A program made the translations under genes and the position numbers. Positions 1 to 9,964 of a DNA stretch of 64,000 bases are shown here, one piece after another (the stretch's first letter is position 1; each line of letters opens with the position of its first letter). The stretch is from Amborella trichopoda. Lineage: Eukaryota > Streptophyta > Magnoliopsida > Amborellales > Amborellaceae. The stretch covers positions 6,599,091 through 6,663,090 of the forward strand of contig NW_006499364.1 in assembly GCF_000471905.2 (NCBI RefSeq). The letters are read 5' to 3'. Below the pieces are notes generated by a model that worked only from the letters and a program-made list of their open reading frames with translations, did no database searches and was not told the origin of the DNA.

Positions 1-296
1 GTGCATCTAATAAAAATATAAAAAAAAATTATCTGTAAAAACAAAATTGATGAAAATACCCACAAAAGTTTTGGGGCTATTTTTGTCAATATTTTTTGTG
101 TAAAATATTTTTTTTATATTTTTTAAAGATTCCCCTATTTTTGATAAATATACAATCCAAATTTCAGGTTATTCCGATTTGTAGAAAACAAATTAAAAAT
201 GAAATACTACCTTACAATCTTGACCACGCGATGAACTTTGGACGGTGTGGGGGTAGGCGACATTTTCGCATATAGGCGTTGTGTAGTGTTTTCCAT
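1..296 (+). mobile_element. Left half of a palindromic MITE-like repeat (family P), cut by the window edge and by viral cluster 1
   Basis: The stretch starts with an end-like motif (gtgcatctaataaaaatat) and contains a small internal hairpin around 55-95. Near 230-262 it carries the phrase gcgatgaactttggacggtg. The same order recurs at 23066-23463 and 23452-23715. The reverse complement of its inner part lies at about 22905-23078. The two arms therefore form one palindromic element whose centre is now occupied by about 22.6 kb of viral DNA. No coding capacity is seen. The superfamily is not identified because the outer end is outside the window. Confidence 0.6.
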
Positions 297-316
297 ATAT
301 ATATATATATATATAA
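294..316. repeat. (AT)n microsatellite at the left border of viral cluster 1
   Basis: A run of alternating AT lies between the MITE arm and the first recognisable viral debris. Caulimovirid integrations in plants are known to lie often at AT dinucleotide repeats, so this is the probable left junction. Confidence 0.8.
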
Positions 317-339
317 ATTGCTTTTAATGTTTTGATATG

Positions 340-715
340 GACTATGTCCCACTCACAATAGCCACTAAAATTAGCACACTCTTGGTCAGGTAGGAGACTG
401 CTGTCCTCTCTCTGTTATATGTATAATATAAAAATAAAAAAATTGCAGTTTTATCAAGTATACAAAACTGTAATTTATAATAAATAGGAAAATAGGAACA
501 TGTGATTCATCTCAAAACTTTATTGAGTGGTTTATAACTTATAACCCAGTCTTGGAGCCCCTCTTTCTATATTAATAGGAGCAATAGGTACTTGACGAAA
601 CTTTTTGTGAGGGTACTTTTAATATTATTAAGGAAAATATTAAGGAAAATAAATCAGATCTTTTGAGGCGTGGACTGCCTTGGTATGTTCTCTTGTCTAA
701 AAGCCATAAAAAATG
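340..715 (-). pseudogene. Shuffled small viral fragments, including an RT scrap
   Basis: About 503-585 matches, with substitutions, the minus-strand RT sequence at 3755-3835. About 670-700 resembles the connection region near 3148-3175. About 390-420 resembles leader sequence. The pieces are tens of bases long and joined without visible order, as expected from end joining of broken viral DNA at an insertion border. Confidence 0.55.
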
Positions 716-1000
716 CTGAGTTTGAAGTCCTCTCTCTGCTCTCTTCTCTACAATCCTCTCTTTGCTATATTTCCAGTAGTGCTAGTAGCCATTTGGTTTC
801 TTTTCCTCTGTAAAAGTGTAAGGGCTTAAAACTGGTATGTGCGACTGCTTTTGGAAGGAAGTCCCTAACTATATCCTAGAGCAGCTGAAATTATTTACCA
901 GCTTCTGTATCTGTGAAATGTGAGTATGTTTTGATTATTAATTTTGATTTATGTTTACTCTGTGAAGTTTATGTTGTTATGTTTACTCTGTGAAGTTTAT
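716..1000. repeat. Left arm of a 285-bp inverted repeat of viral leader DNA
   Basis: Read on the plus strand this arm is the reverse complement of 1552-1836 with few mismatches and no net length difference. It is viral leader sequence lying just downstream of the promoter, here in the opposite orientation to the unit it touches. It truncates the movement-protein fragment at about position 1000. Confidence 0.85.
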
Positions 1001-1355
1001 TTAATCCTGTCCTTGTTAACGGTTTGATAGCTATTTGTACTAAACCAATATGCCAATATTTGTAATCTTTTATTTTATGATCTTCAATCAATCTTAGGGA
1101 AAATAATTGGAATTTGTCCTGAGTTTCGACAACATAAATACTTTGTTCAATGGTTTTGATGGAAAAACTACTTTTGAAATCAAACGTTCCTTTACTATAA
1201 ACATCAGTTATAGGTACCTTAGGTATATTCCAATTTGGATCTGCTATATTATCTATTATTACTTCTTCTCTATTATTAACACGTAGTGTATTACTAGTAG
1301 TAGCTGACCTATTAGATAATGTTCTGATGAAATTTGTCATTGTAGTTCGAGTCAA
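1001..1355 (-). pseudogene. Movement protein N-terminal fragment, unit A
   Basis: This is the N-terminal part of a caulimovirid 30K-type movement protein, which in intact viruses forms tubules at plasmodesmata for cell-to-cell spread. It starts with a Ser/Thr-rich leader followed by the block RVNNREEVIIDN and, near the cut, HIGLVQIAIKPLTRTGLN. The same blocks occur in the plus unit at 13764-14100. The frame stays open to 969, but the last nine codons derive from the inverted leader arm, so the protein is a truncated chimera. It lies 3' of the primer-binding site on the same strand, as expected for the first domain of the polyprotein. The function comes from family and context. The fragment cannot encode a complete movement protein. 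Confidence 0.7.
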
Positions 1356-1507
1356 CTGGAGACAGTCCCTACACTTTTCTGGCTCTTCCTGACCTTAGTG
1401 ATATTTGGGTCACAACGACTTTGAACTACTATTGTAGATTTTCATAATCTTATTTAATAGTTCAGTTTTCTACTAGAGATACAGTTAGACCACTGTAATA
1501 TAAACTA

Positions 1508-1520
1508 GGCTCTGATACCA
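1508..1520 (-). promoter_or_regulatory. tRNA-Met primer-binding site
   Basis: On the minus strand the 13 bases read TGGTATCAGAGCC, complementary to the 3' end of plant initiator tRNA-Met. This is the standard minus-strand DNA primer site of caulimovirids and marks position 1 of the circular viral genome. It lies between the promoter/leader (1552-2200) and the MP start (1355), exactly where the family requires it. Confidence 0.9.
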
Positions 1521-1551
1521 TAAAGCGGAATAAAACAATAGAACACAATAC

Positions 1552-1836
1552 ATAAATTTCATAGAGTAAACATAACAACATAAACTTCACAGAGTAAACA
1601 TAAATCAAAATTAATAATCAAAGCACACTCACATTTCACAGATACAGAAGCTGGTAAATAATTTCAGCTGCTCTAGGATATAGTCAGGGACTTCCTTCCA
1701 AAAGCAATCGCACATACCAGTTTTAAGCCCTTACACTTTTATAGAGGAAAAGAAACCAGATGGCTACTAACACTACTGGAAATACAGCAAAGACAGGACA
1801 GTAGAGAAGAGAGCAGAGAGAGGACTTCAAACTCAG
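1552..1836. repeat. Right arm of the 285-bp inverted leader repeat
   Basis: This is the native leader of the minus-strand unit, between the TATA box at 1872-1881 and the primer-binding site at 1508-1520. Its inverted copy is at 716-1000, giving a head-to-head arrangement with a spacer of about 550 bp. Confidence 0.85.
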
Positions 1837-1870
1837 GAAACTCTGGATGCCTTGAATGAGGAGAGAGCTC

Positions 1871-2200
1871 TCCTTTTATAGCCTTCGAGATAAAACGGAT
1901 TTGAAAACGTTTGAAATCCGCACTGACCCCTTATCTTCTATAGTTGAAAGATTCTGTCGAGTAGTGGCTACAGTGGCTGTTGGCTAGTGGCTACAGTGGC
2001 TGTCGGCTAGTGGCTACAGTAGTTGTCGGCTAGTGGCTACGGTGGCTTTGTCGGTTAGTGGCTACAGTGGCTTTGTCGGTAGTGGCTACAGTGGCTTTGT
2101 CGGTAGTGGCTACAGTAACTATCGGTAGTGGCTACAGTAATTGTCGGTAGTGGCTACAGTGACTATTGGTAGTAGCTATGGTGACTGAGACACGTGTACT
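1871..2200 (-). promoter_or_regulatory. Viral promoter with TATA box, tandem repeats and G-box
   Basis: On the minus strand CTATAAAAGG (1872-1881) is followed by the leader. Upstream lie ten copies of a 22-25 bp unit containing tagtggctac (plus-strand starts at 1962, 1985, 2008, 2031, 2056, 2080, 2104, 2126, 2148 and 2170). A G-box CACGTG lies at 2191-2196. The order G-box, repeats, TATA, leader, primer site is that of a caulimovirid full-length-transcript promoter. Repeated upstream motifs suggest an enhancer, which is inference. Confidence 0.75.
1958..2192. repeat. Tandem repeat, 10 units of 22-25 bp, in the viral promoter
   Basis: The unit core is tagtggctacagtggct with variable gtcgg spacers. 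Units are diverged, so the array is old or was diverse in the virus itself. Confidence 0.9.
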
Positions 2201-2239
2201 TGATAGGTTGGAGTCGTTCTGGTCCCTCCTAAATTTTCT

Positions 2240-3042
2240 TTAATTTGGGAAAAATTCAATTCCAGGGCAATTGTCACCATTCATTGGATTGTAATCTTCC
2301 TGTTCGTCACTTCGAGTAGAGGTGGACATTTTTTCCTCATTATCTTCTATTGCGCTCCAAAGGTTCCTTTTAAGCTCTTCTTTGGATAGGTTGGGGTTTT
2401 GTTGCTGTAATATTGCAACATATTCTGATATTTCCATTTTCTGCTTTTGGGGTGAAACTGAAGGTATAGGTTTCATTTTTATTTTGTTTGGATTTAGGGA
2501 TTCATTTTTATAGTTGTCCCACCATATGATATGGATTTGCCTTCTTAATTCGGGGATATAATCCCATCTGTCCATATCATCTACTGAGACTTGATAATCC
2601 CATTTTAAAATCAACGGGACCTAATATAAGGTCATAAAATATATGTGGTAGTCTCTTTTAAAACTTTGTCTATTATACTCAGAGAATTTTCTCTGTGAAA
2701 TTTGTAGTTCTCTTGGTAGAATTTGGTTTGTTGATCCCCATTTAGAGAACCAATTTTAAACCAGTTTGGAAAGTCATTTGGCTCAGTTATTTTGAACTGA
2801 ATATACCAGCTATGGGAATTTTTTGTATTCTGGTATGAGAAGACTTTGTCCCAAGCCTTTATGTATTCACAATAGTGATAGGATTTAATTTTAACTCCTT
2901 TCGTATTCATGATCCTTGGCTTTAAAGGATCCAGTTCCCATTTTTTGTAAGAAATAACTTTTTTGATTTGGAATTTTGAATATGTTATTTCTGTATCATT
3001 ATTTCTATAATGATAAACTATGAAAACTGACCCCGTTTCCAT
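2240..3042 (-). pseudogene. Viral ORF2 (unknown function), C-terminal two thirds, unit A
   Basis: Two open stretches (3042-2632 and 2614-2240) lie in different frames, so there is at least one frameshift near 2620. Recognisable blocks shared with the other ORF2 copies are VYHYRNN, the WDYIPELRRQI block followed by WWD, and an acidic C-terminal tail. ORF2 lies directly downstream of RNase H in the other copies and its function in florendovirus-like elements is unknown. No domain was recognised. Here its N-terminal third is missing because a deletion joins RNase H sequence (about 3050) to the middle of ORF2. The promoter follows within 50 bp of the stop. Confidence 0.65.
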
Positions 3043-3044
3043 AA

Positions 3045-3905
3045 GAATACTTTTGTACCATTCTCTACATTTGTCTCAACTATTTTAAATGTTGTAGGAC
3101 TTGATAAAGCTAGGCATAGTAATTCCTTAACTTTTGTTTTGATTTTTCTGACTGCCTTGGTATGTTCTTCGGTCCATTCTGAATGATTCCTTTTCAACAT
3201 TTGGAATAAAGGCTTTGCATCTAAGGCCAAATCTTATAGAAGTATAAAATGTAATTTAAACAACCAAGGAATCTTTGTAATTCAGTTTTTCCTATAATCA
3301 CATCTGGAAATTTAGATGCAAATTCTATTGCTCTATCGATGGGAATAATTCTTCCCTGAAAAATATTGTCCTAAAAACCTTATTTTTATCTGGCATAGAT
3401 TTATTTTCCTTGCGAAAACTACTAAGCCAACATTTTTTATGGCTTTTACAAATGTACTTAAATGTTTCCAATGTTGATCAATTTATTCTGAGAAAACAAG
3501 TACATCATCAATATAAACAATCATGAATTTGGTATAGGGATTGAAATTTTGATATTTTGAAATTCGGATGGTGCATTTTTTAATCCGAAAGACTTAACGT
3601 TCCATTCAAATTGTCCAAATGGAACATTAAAAGCAGTTTTATACTTATCCTTTTCGGCAATCTGGATTTGCCAGTAGCCTGATTTAAGATCAAATTTTGA
3701 AAATATACAAGCATTTACCAGTCTATCCAAGAGATTTGTTTTGTTTAGGATCAGATATCTGATTAATCTCAAAACTTTATTGAGTGGTTTATAATTTATA
3801 ACCAGTCTTAGAGCCCCTGTTTCTATTTCGGAGGCTTTTTCCACATAAAAGGCCGAACAGCTCTAGGGTGATGAGCTTTTCCTGATAAGCTTTTTATCCA
3901 ATAAT
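3045..3905 (-). pseudogene. Reverse transcriptase and start of RNase H, unit A
   Basis: RT copies the viral pregenomic RNA into DNA in the capsid. The fingers/palm block is at 3844-3521 and the catalytic YIDD is kept at 3504-3515. The connection segment is at 3230-3018, where the block KIVET that leads into the first RNase H motif is followed within a few codons by ORF2 sequence. The RNase H catalytic domain is therefore deleted. Stops and frameshifts separate the pieces (for example a stop in the block after YIDD near 3485). The homology to the plus-strand unit at 17871-18760 is clear. Confidence 0.8.
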
Positions 3906-4620
3906 TATTTTATTTTCTTTTTACAGCTCTCGAGTAACCTATTGATCATTTGAATAGGTCTTGCTTTAGTGGGAATTTTTCCTTCTCGAAAATTTGGTTC
4001 ATAGCGGAGTTCAACTATATGTTGTTTTCTGTCCCAAAAAGCATTTGGGATATCTGCACATATATTTTTCTCCATATCTTCTTTCAGAGATTTAATTTTA
4101 TTTTGTATCTCATGAAGAGATAATTTTTCTTCCACATTTTTGTATTTTATTTCTTCTTTTAAATAATAAAGAAATTTTTCTTTAGAAGAAATCTTATCTT
4201 TAATGTTATTGATTTCGTAGACTCTGGACTTTTCAATAAAGGTAAATTTAACCTTATGCCCTTCAATCCTAACTTCTATCCCAGTATCATCAATCTTAAT
4301 TGGATAGAGCATGTTTAAGAAAGGAGTCCCTAGAATAACAGGTTGACTTAAACCTTTTACCATTATGAAGGGAAAATTGAAACTAGCATCATTATTGCAT
4401 ACTGCAGTATCTGACAGTTTATAATTAATAACCATTTTGCTGCCATTTGTAGTATTAAGAATTTGGATAGTCTTGCTGAAGTATTTAGTTGGTACTAATC
4501 CTTTATTAATGCAATTCAGATTTGCTCCTGAATTTAAAGGCGGTAGATTGGAAGGTATATTCCTTTTGAGCCACAATTTTGATATTGGTAAACCATTTAT
4601 GTATTATTATTTTGTCTATC
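3905..4620 (-). pseudogene. Aspartic protease and RT N-terminus, unit A
   Basis: An open stretch of 223 codons (4576-3905). The pepsin-like retroviral-type protease signature (normally DSGA/DSGT) reads NSGANLNC, so the catalytic aspartate is replaced by asparagine. The flap/second half contains VKGLSQPVILGTPF, a typical hydrophobic-hydrophobic-G-x-P/D-F block. The C-terminal part is the charged linker leading to the RT entry segment (ARPIQMINRLLESCKKKI). The protease would cleave the polyprotein, and this copy cannot be active. Confidence 0.75.
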
Positions 4621-4624
4621 AGGT

Positions 4625-5270
4625 TTACATATTTACAATCCCCGACCTTTTATTTATGTTCATACTAGCTTTGGGGGTTTCAAGTCTAGGGAGGGTATCT
4701 TCGACCTCAGGTGGTAAAGGAATATTATATTCAGTTACCAGATTGTCAAATTCACTTTCTATATCTTCTTCTTCAATTCCTTCTTTAATAGGATTCTGGG
4801 TTAATTCTAAAATTTGAACCCTTGCTTTCAGAGCTATCAACTCATTTCTAACCTCATTGATTTCATATTTTAGCTCAAACATTGAAGGTTCTTTTTCTAC
4901 CTGTGTTTTATTTTGAACCATTTTAAGGATGTTCTGGAAACTATAATCTTCTTTTGTTGGGACATGAGAAGACTTGGGGTTTCTTGATGGGGTTTTAGAC
5001 ATATTGATGTATTGAACTAAGGCTTCTCTTTTAGCCTCTGGATCTGATATTTTGTCGATGAGATCTACAATCAGATCTTCTTTTTTTGTAACGGTACACC
5101 CATTTATGTCTATTATTGCCTTGTAAAAATCACATTAGCAATTTTCTTCTTTTGGGTTATTATCATTATCAGAGTCTGAATCAGAACTGCTGATAATAAT
5201 AACCTCATCATTTATTTCTCCAATCAACATTTCATCTTCTGAATCTGAGGAATCAGAGGTTTCATCCTTT
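4625..5270 (-). pseudogene. Coiled-coil/acidic linker between zinc finger and protease, unit A
   Basis: The stretch 5002-4625 is rich in E, L, K and V with heptad-like spacing (ELKYEINEVRNELIALKARV), a likely coiled coil. Upstream to 5270 there is a Ser/Asp/Glu-rich acidic tract with the phrase LIGEIND. Both pieces recur in all other units between the CCHC finger and the protease. The role is unknown and multimerisation is a guess from the coiled coil. A stop near 5134 interrupts it. Confidence 0.6.
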
Positions 5271-5272
5271 AT

Positions 5273-5644
5273 TTAGAGTATTTCAAACAATTGTTTTATA
5301 ATATTATCATCTATTTCCATAGAGTTAATTTTTCTTTTAACTCTACATTTATTTTTATAATGGCCTATTTTGCCACAATTATAACAAACAAGGATTTTCC
5401 TTTTTCCCTTATTTTTGAAAGATGGTTTATCTTGTAAGAATTTTTTGGAAAATTTTTCTTTTGCCTTTGAAGAATGTCTAAATTTTCTATTTCTAAATTT
5501 TTCATGTTTCCCTTTATGAAAAGACATTGCAGGTTGTAGGGTATTAAATCCAAATTGCTCGCAGAAGTCTCCTAACTCCTTTCTCTTTATTATTCTCTGT
5601 TTTTCTAATTGTCTTCGAAGTTTCAAGTCTGTACATAAAGCCAA
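5273..5644 (-). pseudogene. CP C-terminal basic region with CCHC zinc finger, unit A
   Basis: An open stretch of 123 codons with a Lys/Arg-rich region followed by a perfect CX2CX4HX4C knuckle, CYNCGKIGHYKNKC, at 5345-5386. This nucleic-acid-binding finger at the end of the coat protein packages the viral RNA in Caulimoviridae. The N-terminal part (LCTDLKLRRQLEKQR) continues the CP core from the upstream segment. Confidence 0.8.
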
Positions 5645-6208
5645 ACCTTCAACACAGATTTCAGCTGATAATTCACCTAATGTATACAGAGAATAAGGAA
5701 TAATCCCACCATGCTTATTTTTAAGCCTTGTTTTTACCTTTTTTGTAAAAAAGTGTGGTAGACCAGCTATAAATTTTTCTTTCTAATGGGTTGACTTACT
5801 ATCTTCTCTTGATAGTAGTCTTGAGAAAAATACATCTTTGTACAATTTGTAATGAGAGAGTGTTGAACATCTTAGATTTGACAACAAATCTTCAGATCTT
5901 GTTGCCAACAAAGCAGTACTTCCTACAAAATGGAGGGTGATCGCATATATCAGTGTATTGACTGTATCTCCTTTTGGTGTTATATTGTCTTGGCCATTTT
6001 CACTTTTGACTATCCATTGTTTTGAGGCCTTTAATATTTGATTTTTTGATTCCTCATCCATATGAAAATCCCACCAGCCTCTTAAGCATCCTGTGAATCC
6101 ACATATTATAGCTTTGGCTATCTCATGATCTTGATTTCCACTTGCCTTGCAGGCAGTGGCATACATGGTCATGTGTTTTATGAGATCTAAAATATGGTTT
6201 TCGACCAT
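5645..6208 (-). pseudogene. Coat protein core, unit A
   Basis: Open from 6208 to 5783, then frame-shifted toward 5645. Conserved blocks are [22 protein letters not shown] followed by GWWDFHMDEE, and LHFVGST with SNLRC. The same blocks occur at 9446-9726, 15601-16330, 20151-20375, 42210-42602 and 47014-47688. The position between the MP linker and CCHC finger, and the WWDF-type core, fit the caulimovirid capsid domain. Stops and frameshifts are present. Confidence 0.7.
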
Positions 6209-6220
6209 GTCATCTATATT

Positions 6221-7186
6221 CTAATTTACTATGGATTTTCTTGAATATGAGAGTGAGGTAGAGATTAGATCTTCTTCTATCTGTAGATCTATTGGGGTAG
6301 GTCTAGGGTAGTACATTCTGGTTTGGGACACTGGTCTTATTTTTCTCTCATAATCAATTCTATTAATATCTAAGCTTTCAATTTTAAAAGCCTTTTCCAT
6401 ATCAGAAATTTCTTGGTCAGGTACCTTTTGCAGGACTTGAAAATCTCCTTCCTCTCTTTTGGAAGGCTGACCCTTTTCATTGATGTTTAGCTTCTTCAAC
6501 AGTTTAACCAATTCATTTGTTAATTCACTATTTTTCTCTTTTTTCTTTATTCCTTGTAGGCTAAATTTTCTTGTCTCAATAAGTGGAGGAGGTTTGAATA
6601 GGACAACTTCCTTTTGCTTATCAAAACTTATGGTTTCAAGAGTTGGTTTTAACTTGATTACTGCATTTTCTATTCTTGTAGTTTGCTTGCCTATTGTTTG
6701 AAAAAAAATATTTGTATAATTATTCTGTTCAATAATATGAGGTATTCCTTCAAGCTTGGCCATATTATGGTCGTTTTCTTTAGGTCCCATTTTGAAAGGT
6801 TAGGCTTTAATTTCAATTTTCGTGCCGAACTTTCCACCTTTAAGTTGCAAGCTAGTCTCAAGGGGATGAATGGATTCAATTGTTTCTCCTTTGGTGGTTT
6901 GAAAGGTCTGAAAAGATTTTTCAACCATATTTACTTCAAATTTTGGAATTTTTATTCCATAATCTTTTGCTATATATTTTAACCATTTAAAAAATTTGAC
7001 AGTTGCCTTGTGCTTCATCATGAAACGATTGAATTTTAGATGGAAGGCATCCCTTAGGGGTTCTTTAAATTCTTTGAAGAACCATTCTCTTATCAGTCTA
7101 TTTTCTTCAGAGTAGAAATCTTTTCTAATCCATTCCTTATCAATCTTGAATTCTTCTTTTTGAATAACACATACTTCAAAGTCCAT
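6221..7186 (-). pseudogene. MP-CP linker region, unit A
   Basis: Two open stretches (7186-6800 and 6790-6221) with a short break. The upstream part has many aromatic and charged residues (FLKWLKYI-like block, then TTKGETIESIHPLE). The downstream part contains HIIEQNNYTN and a Lys/Glu-rich, probably helical segment, and it ends with a tyrosine/proline block (MYYPRPTPIDLQ) just before the CP core. The segment lies between MP and CP in every unit and no domain is recognised. It may include a virion-associated or capsid N-terminal function, which is a guess. Confidence 0.55.
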
Positions 7187-7204
7187 ATCTGAGGGTATTA
7201 ATTC

Positions 7205-7545
7205 TTATTCTTCTATTTCAGAAGATCCTGGAGTGTCTACTCTATAGACTGGTTGTTGAACCTGATTTGGGGTCCTATTAAGTCTTTCTATAATAGTTCT
7301 CCTATGAGTGGGTATTCTTTCATATTCAGATTGTGGTACGGAAGAGGTCGAGCATCTAGGAGGATCCCTAATGTTTGATTCACCTATTCTTAATGTAGTT
7401 CTTCTGGAGGATGGAAAACTTATCTCTATTTCTCCATCAGAGTATTCAATGATTTGTTCAGGGTCTCTATTTTCAGGATTTTTAATTTGGGATTCAGATT
7501 GTAAAGACCATCGCTCTGGTAATTTTACCTGGGACCATTCCACAG
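7205..7545 (-). pseudogene. Movement protein C-terminal part, unit A
   Basis: The blocks VKLPERWSLQ, EQIIEYSDGEIEI and a Ser/Arg-rich tail correspond to the end of the MP at 14440-14755 and 48730-48984. The MP core is absent. Viral homology ends near 7545 and is followed by AT-rich tandem DNA, so this is the 5' border of the minus-strand unit. Confidence 0.6.
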
Positions 7546-7559
7546 ACTTGTGTATCACT

Positions 7560-7690
7560 AAATTATTTAGATATGCAATAAATACATATAGATATGCTAT
7601 ATATAGATATGCAATAAATACAATTTCACATCTAATGGTTAATATTATAATTGTGACCACTTTGCACAAAAGATAAAGGTATATACATAT
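7560..7690. repeat. AT-rich short tandem repeat at the end of unit A
   Basis: The phrase agatatgcaataaatacata is repeated with variation between 7570 and 7622. It separates viral sequence from the truncated MITE and may be an original AT-rich target or junction filler. Confidence 0.55.
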
Positions 7691-8060
7691 AGAACCAAGG
7701 CTCTAAACAATCAAATTAAAGCCTATCTAAAAAATTTCACCAAAAGAGGTTGTGTTGATGCCCAAATATACTAAAATTGATCATCTCGACATCAAGATGT
7801 ATGAACATGATAAAAAAATGGATTTGAAATTTTGGAAATAGTGCATTTTATAACGCATTTTTTAAACTGTCAATTTTCAAGATTTTTAACTTGTCATAAA
7901 TCTGCTCGATCTACAATATTATAAAAAACTTTAAATTTTATAATTAAAGATGAAAATATATTTCATGGCTATCACAAAAATTTTCAATATTGAAACCAAA
8001 TTTCTCGACACCATTTCAAGGTGCCTTTACTTTGATTGTCTGTACAAACTATACCATTTA
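7686..8060. mobile_element. Truncated MITE (family Q)
   Basis: The sequence is the diverged reverse complement of 52512-52865. It keeps one terminal inverted repeat (aaggctctaaacaatcaaat near 7700) and the internal phrase with gatcatctcgacatc. The other end is replaced by viral RNase H sequence at about 8062. It is non-coding. Confidence 0.7.
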
Positions 8061-8063
8061 ATG

Positions 8064-8545
8064 ACTCCTCCTAATTGGACTAATGATCATACAATCGCAA
8101 TTAAAAAATTAAAATTGAAAACTAAAGAATTACCTTGTTTAGCACTATCTAACCCTACAACTTTTGAAATTGTTGAAATTGACGCCTCTAAGCTAGGGCT
8201 AGGAGGAAGACTTAAACAAAAATCCCAAAAAGACAAACAATTGATACGTTTTACTTTTAAAGCTTGGAACCCTGCTCAACAAAAATATTCTACTTTTAAA
8301 AAAGAAATCTTAGCCATAATCCATTGTGTCACAAAATTTCAAAGTGATTACTCAACAAAAAGTTTCTTATTTGAACTGATTATAAATCAGCCAAAGATAT
8401 TCTCAAAAAAGATATAAAAAATCTTGTTGCAAAACAAATATTTGCTCGTTGGCAAGGCATTTTTTTCATATTTGATTTTGATATCGAACATCTTAATGGT
8501 AAACATAACCATCTTCCTGACCTTTTTGACTCGAGAATTTTTATA
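8064..8545 (+). pseudogene. RNase H domain, block copy 1
   Basis: RNase H removes the RNA strand during reverse transcription. The first catalytic motif reads EIDAS followed by LGLGG. The second is in the KEILAI helix. The third (a T-D-x-K-S motif) is present near 8374-8388 but in another frame because of a frameshift after FQSD. The C-terminal HLNGKHNHLPD block, typical of Ty3/caulimovirid RNase H, lies near 8493-8525. There is no RT upstream, as the unit begins at a junction with the MITE. Confidence 0.75.
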
Positions 8546-8572
8546 GGGAGGGAAAGAGAAGTCAAACATCCG

Positions 8573-9445
8573 CCAATGGATATAGTTCTTAGCCAAGGCA
8601 AAGCTTTGGCCCAATATAATAGCCCGGGAAAAACCTTGGCCCCATATAGTTCTAGCTCGGGAAAAAGCCCGGCATCTTCATCTACTCCGAAAGCTTTAAT
8701 AAGAAAGCAGGCTCAGGAGATTGAAATATCTCCCCAACATTCCCCTTTGAGCACAAAAAATCAAAGTACAGATAGAACTTTGTTTCTTGAGACAGCTTAT
8801 ATATCGCTGATTATTATTGAAAATGATCACAGGAAAAAAGACACGGTTGAAATAACAATCATATATTTACGCAATCATTTGCATCCTAATATGGGGCACA
8901 GATGCAAAGAATGGTATGAGACCATACTTATGGAAACTTGGTCGGTATCAATAGTACACCATTATAGAAATAATAACTCGAAAATAGCATATTCCAAATT
9001 CCAAATTCATAAAATCATCTCTTATAGAGATTGGCTGAATCCTTTAAAACCAAGGATGATAAATACTAAAGTATTTAAAAATAAATCCTACCATTACTTT
9101 GAATACCTCAAAGCATGGGATGAGGTTTTACCTACCAAAATACTAAACACATAGCTGGTACGTACAGTTTAAAAGAACTAAATCAATAGAGTTTCCCAAC
9201 TGGTTTAAAACCTGGTTCCTGTTATGGGGATCATGTAGCCAGATACTTCTCCAAAAATTACAAATTTCACAGAGAAAATTATCTGATTATAATGCAAATA
9301 GTCTAAAAAGATACTATCATTTATATTTTACGGCCTTATATCAGGTCCATTGGATATTAAAGTGGACATACCGACTCTCTGAGGATGGTATGGACCGATG
9401 GGATTATATCCCAGAGTTACACCGACAGATATCAATTAAATGGTG
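8573..9445 (+). pseudogene. Viral ORF2 (unknown function), N-terminal and central part, block copy 1
   Basis: Opens with MDIVLSQGKALAQYN and stays open to 9154. It has a Ser/Pro/Gly-rich N-terminus, then the YISLIIIEND block, the HLHPNMGH block and the HHYRNNN block shared with all ORF2 copies. After the stop, homology continues in other frames to 9445, where the WDYIPELHRQI region is joined directly to inverted CP sequence. The start ATG is shared in position with the other copies, overlapping or abutting the end of ORF1. Confidence 0.65.
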
Positions 9446-9960
9446 GGATAGTCAATTAAAGTATTTACTGCATCTCCCTCAGTAACTAAATTTTTTAGGA
9501 CTTGTCCTCGTTCAATTTCAGTTTTGAGTTCCCATTCCTTGGTGGCATTAAAATTTTGATCTATAGCTTCTTCTTCCATATGGAAATCCCACCAGCCTTT
9601 GAGCCACCCTGTGAAACCACATATAATGGCTTTGGCAATCTCATGATCTTTATTCCTACTTACTTTACAAGCGGTGGCATACATGGTCATATGTTTCATG
9701 AGATCAAGGATTAGGTTTTCAGACATGCCGTATATATTCCAATTTACTATAGATCTTCCTGAATAGAATACCGAACTACTAATTAGGTCTTCTTCAATCT
9801 AGATCTACAAGAGTCGGTTTAGGATAATACATCCTGGTAAGGGCTACAGACTTAGTTTTTTTCCCGTAATCAATTCGATTAATATCTAGCTTCTTTTATT
9901 TTTGCTATTTCTTTATTTGTAATAGTTTGGTTTTCTTGAAGAACTTGTACATTTCCACTT
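9446..9960 (-). pseudogene. Coat protein fragment and upstream linker, inverted insert of copy 1
   Basis: Open at 9726-9436 with [14 protein letters not shown] and GFTGWLKGWWDFHMEEEA. The upstream linker (to 9960) carries the MYYPKP-like block. The C-terminal half of CP is missing: the frame runs across the junction into inverted ORF2 sequence after NTLIDY. Confidence 0.7.
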
Positions 9961-9964
9961 GTTT

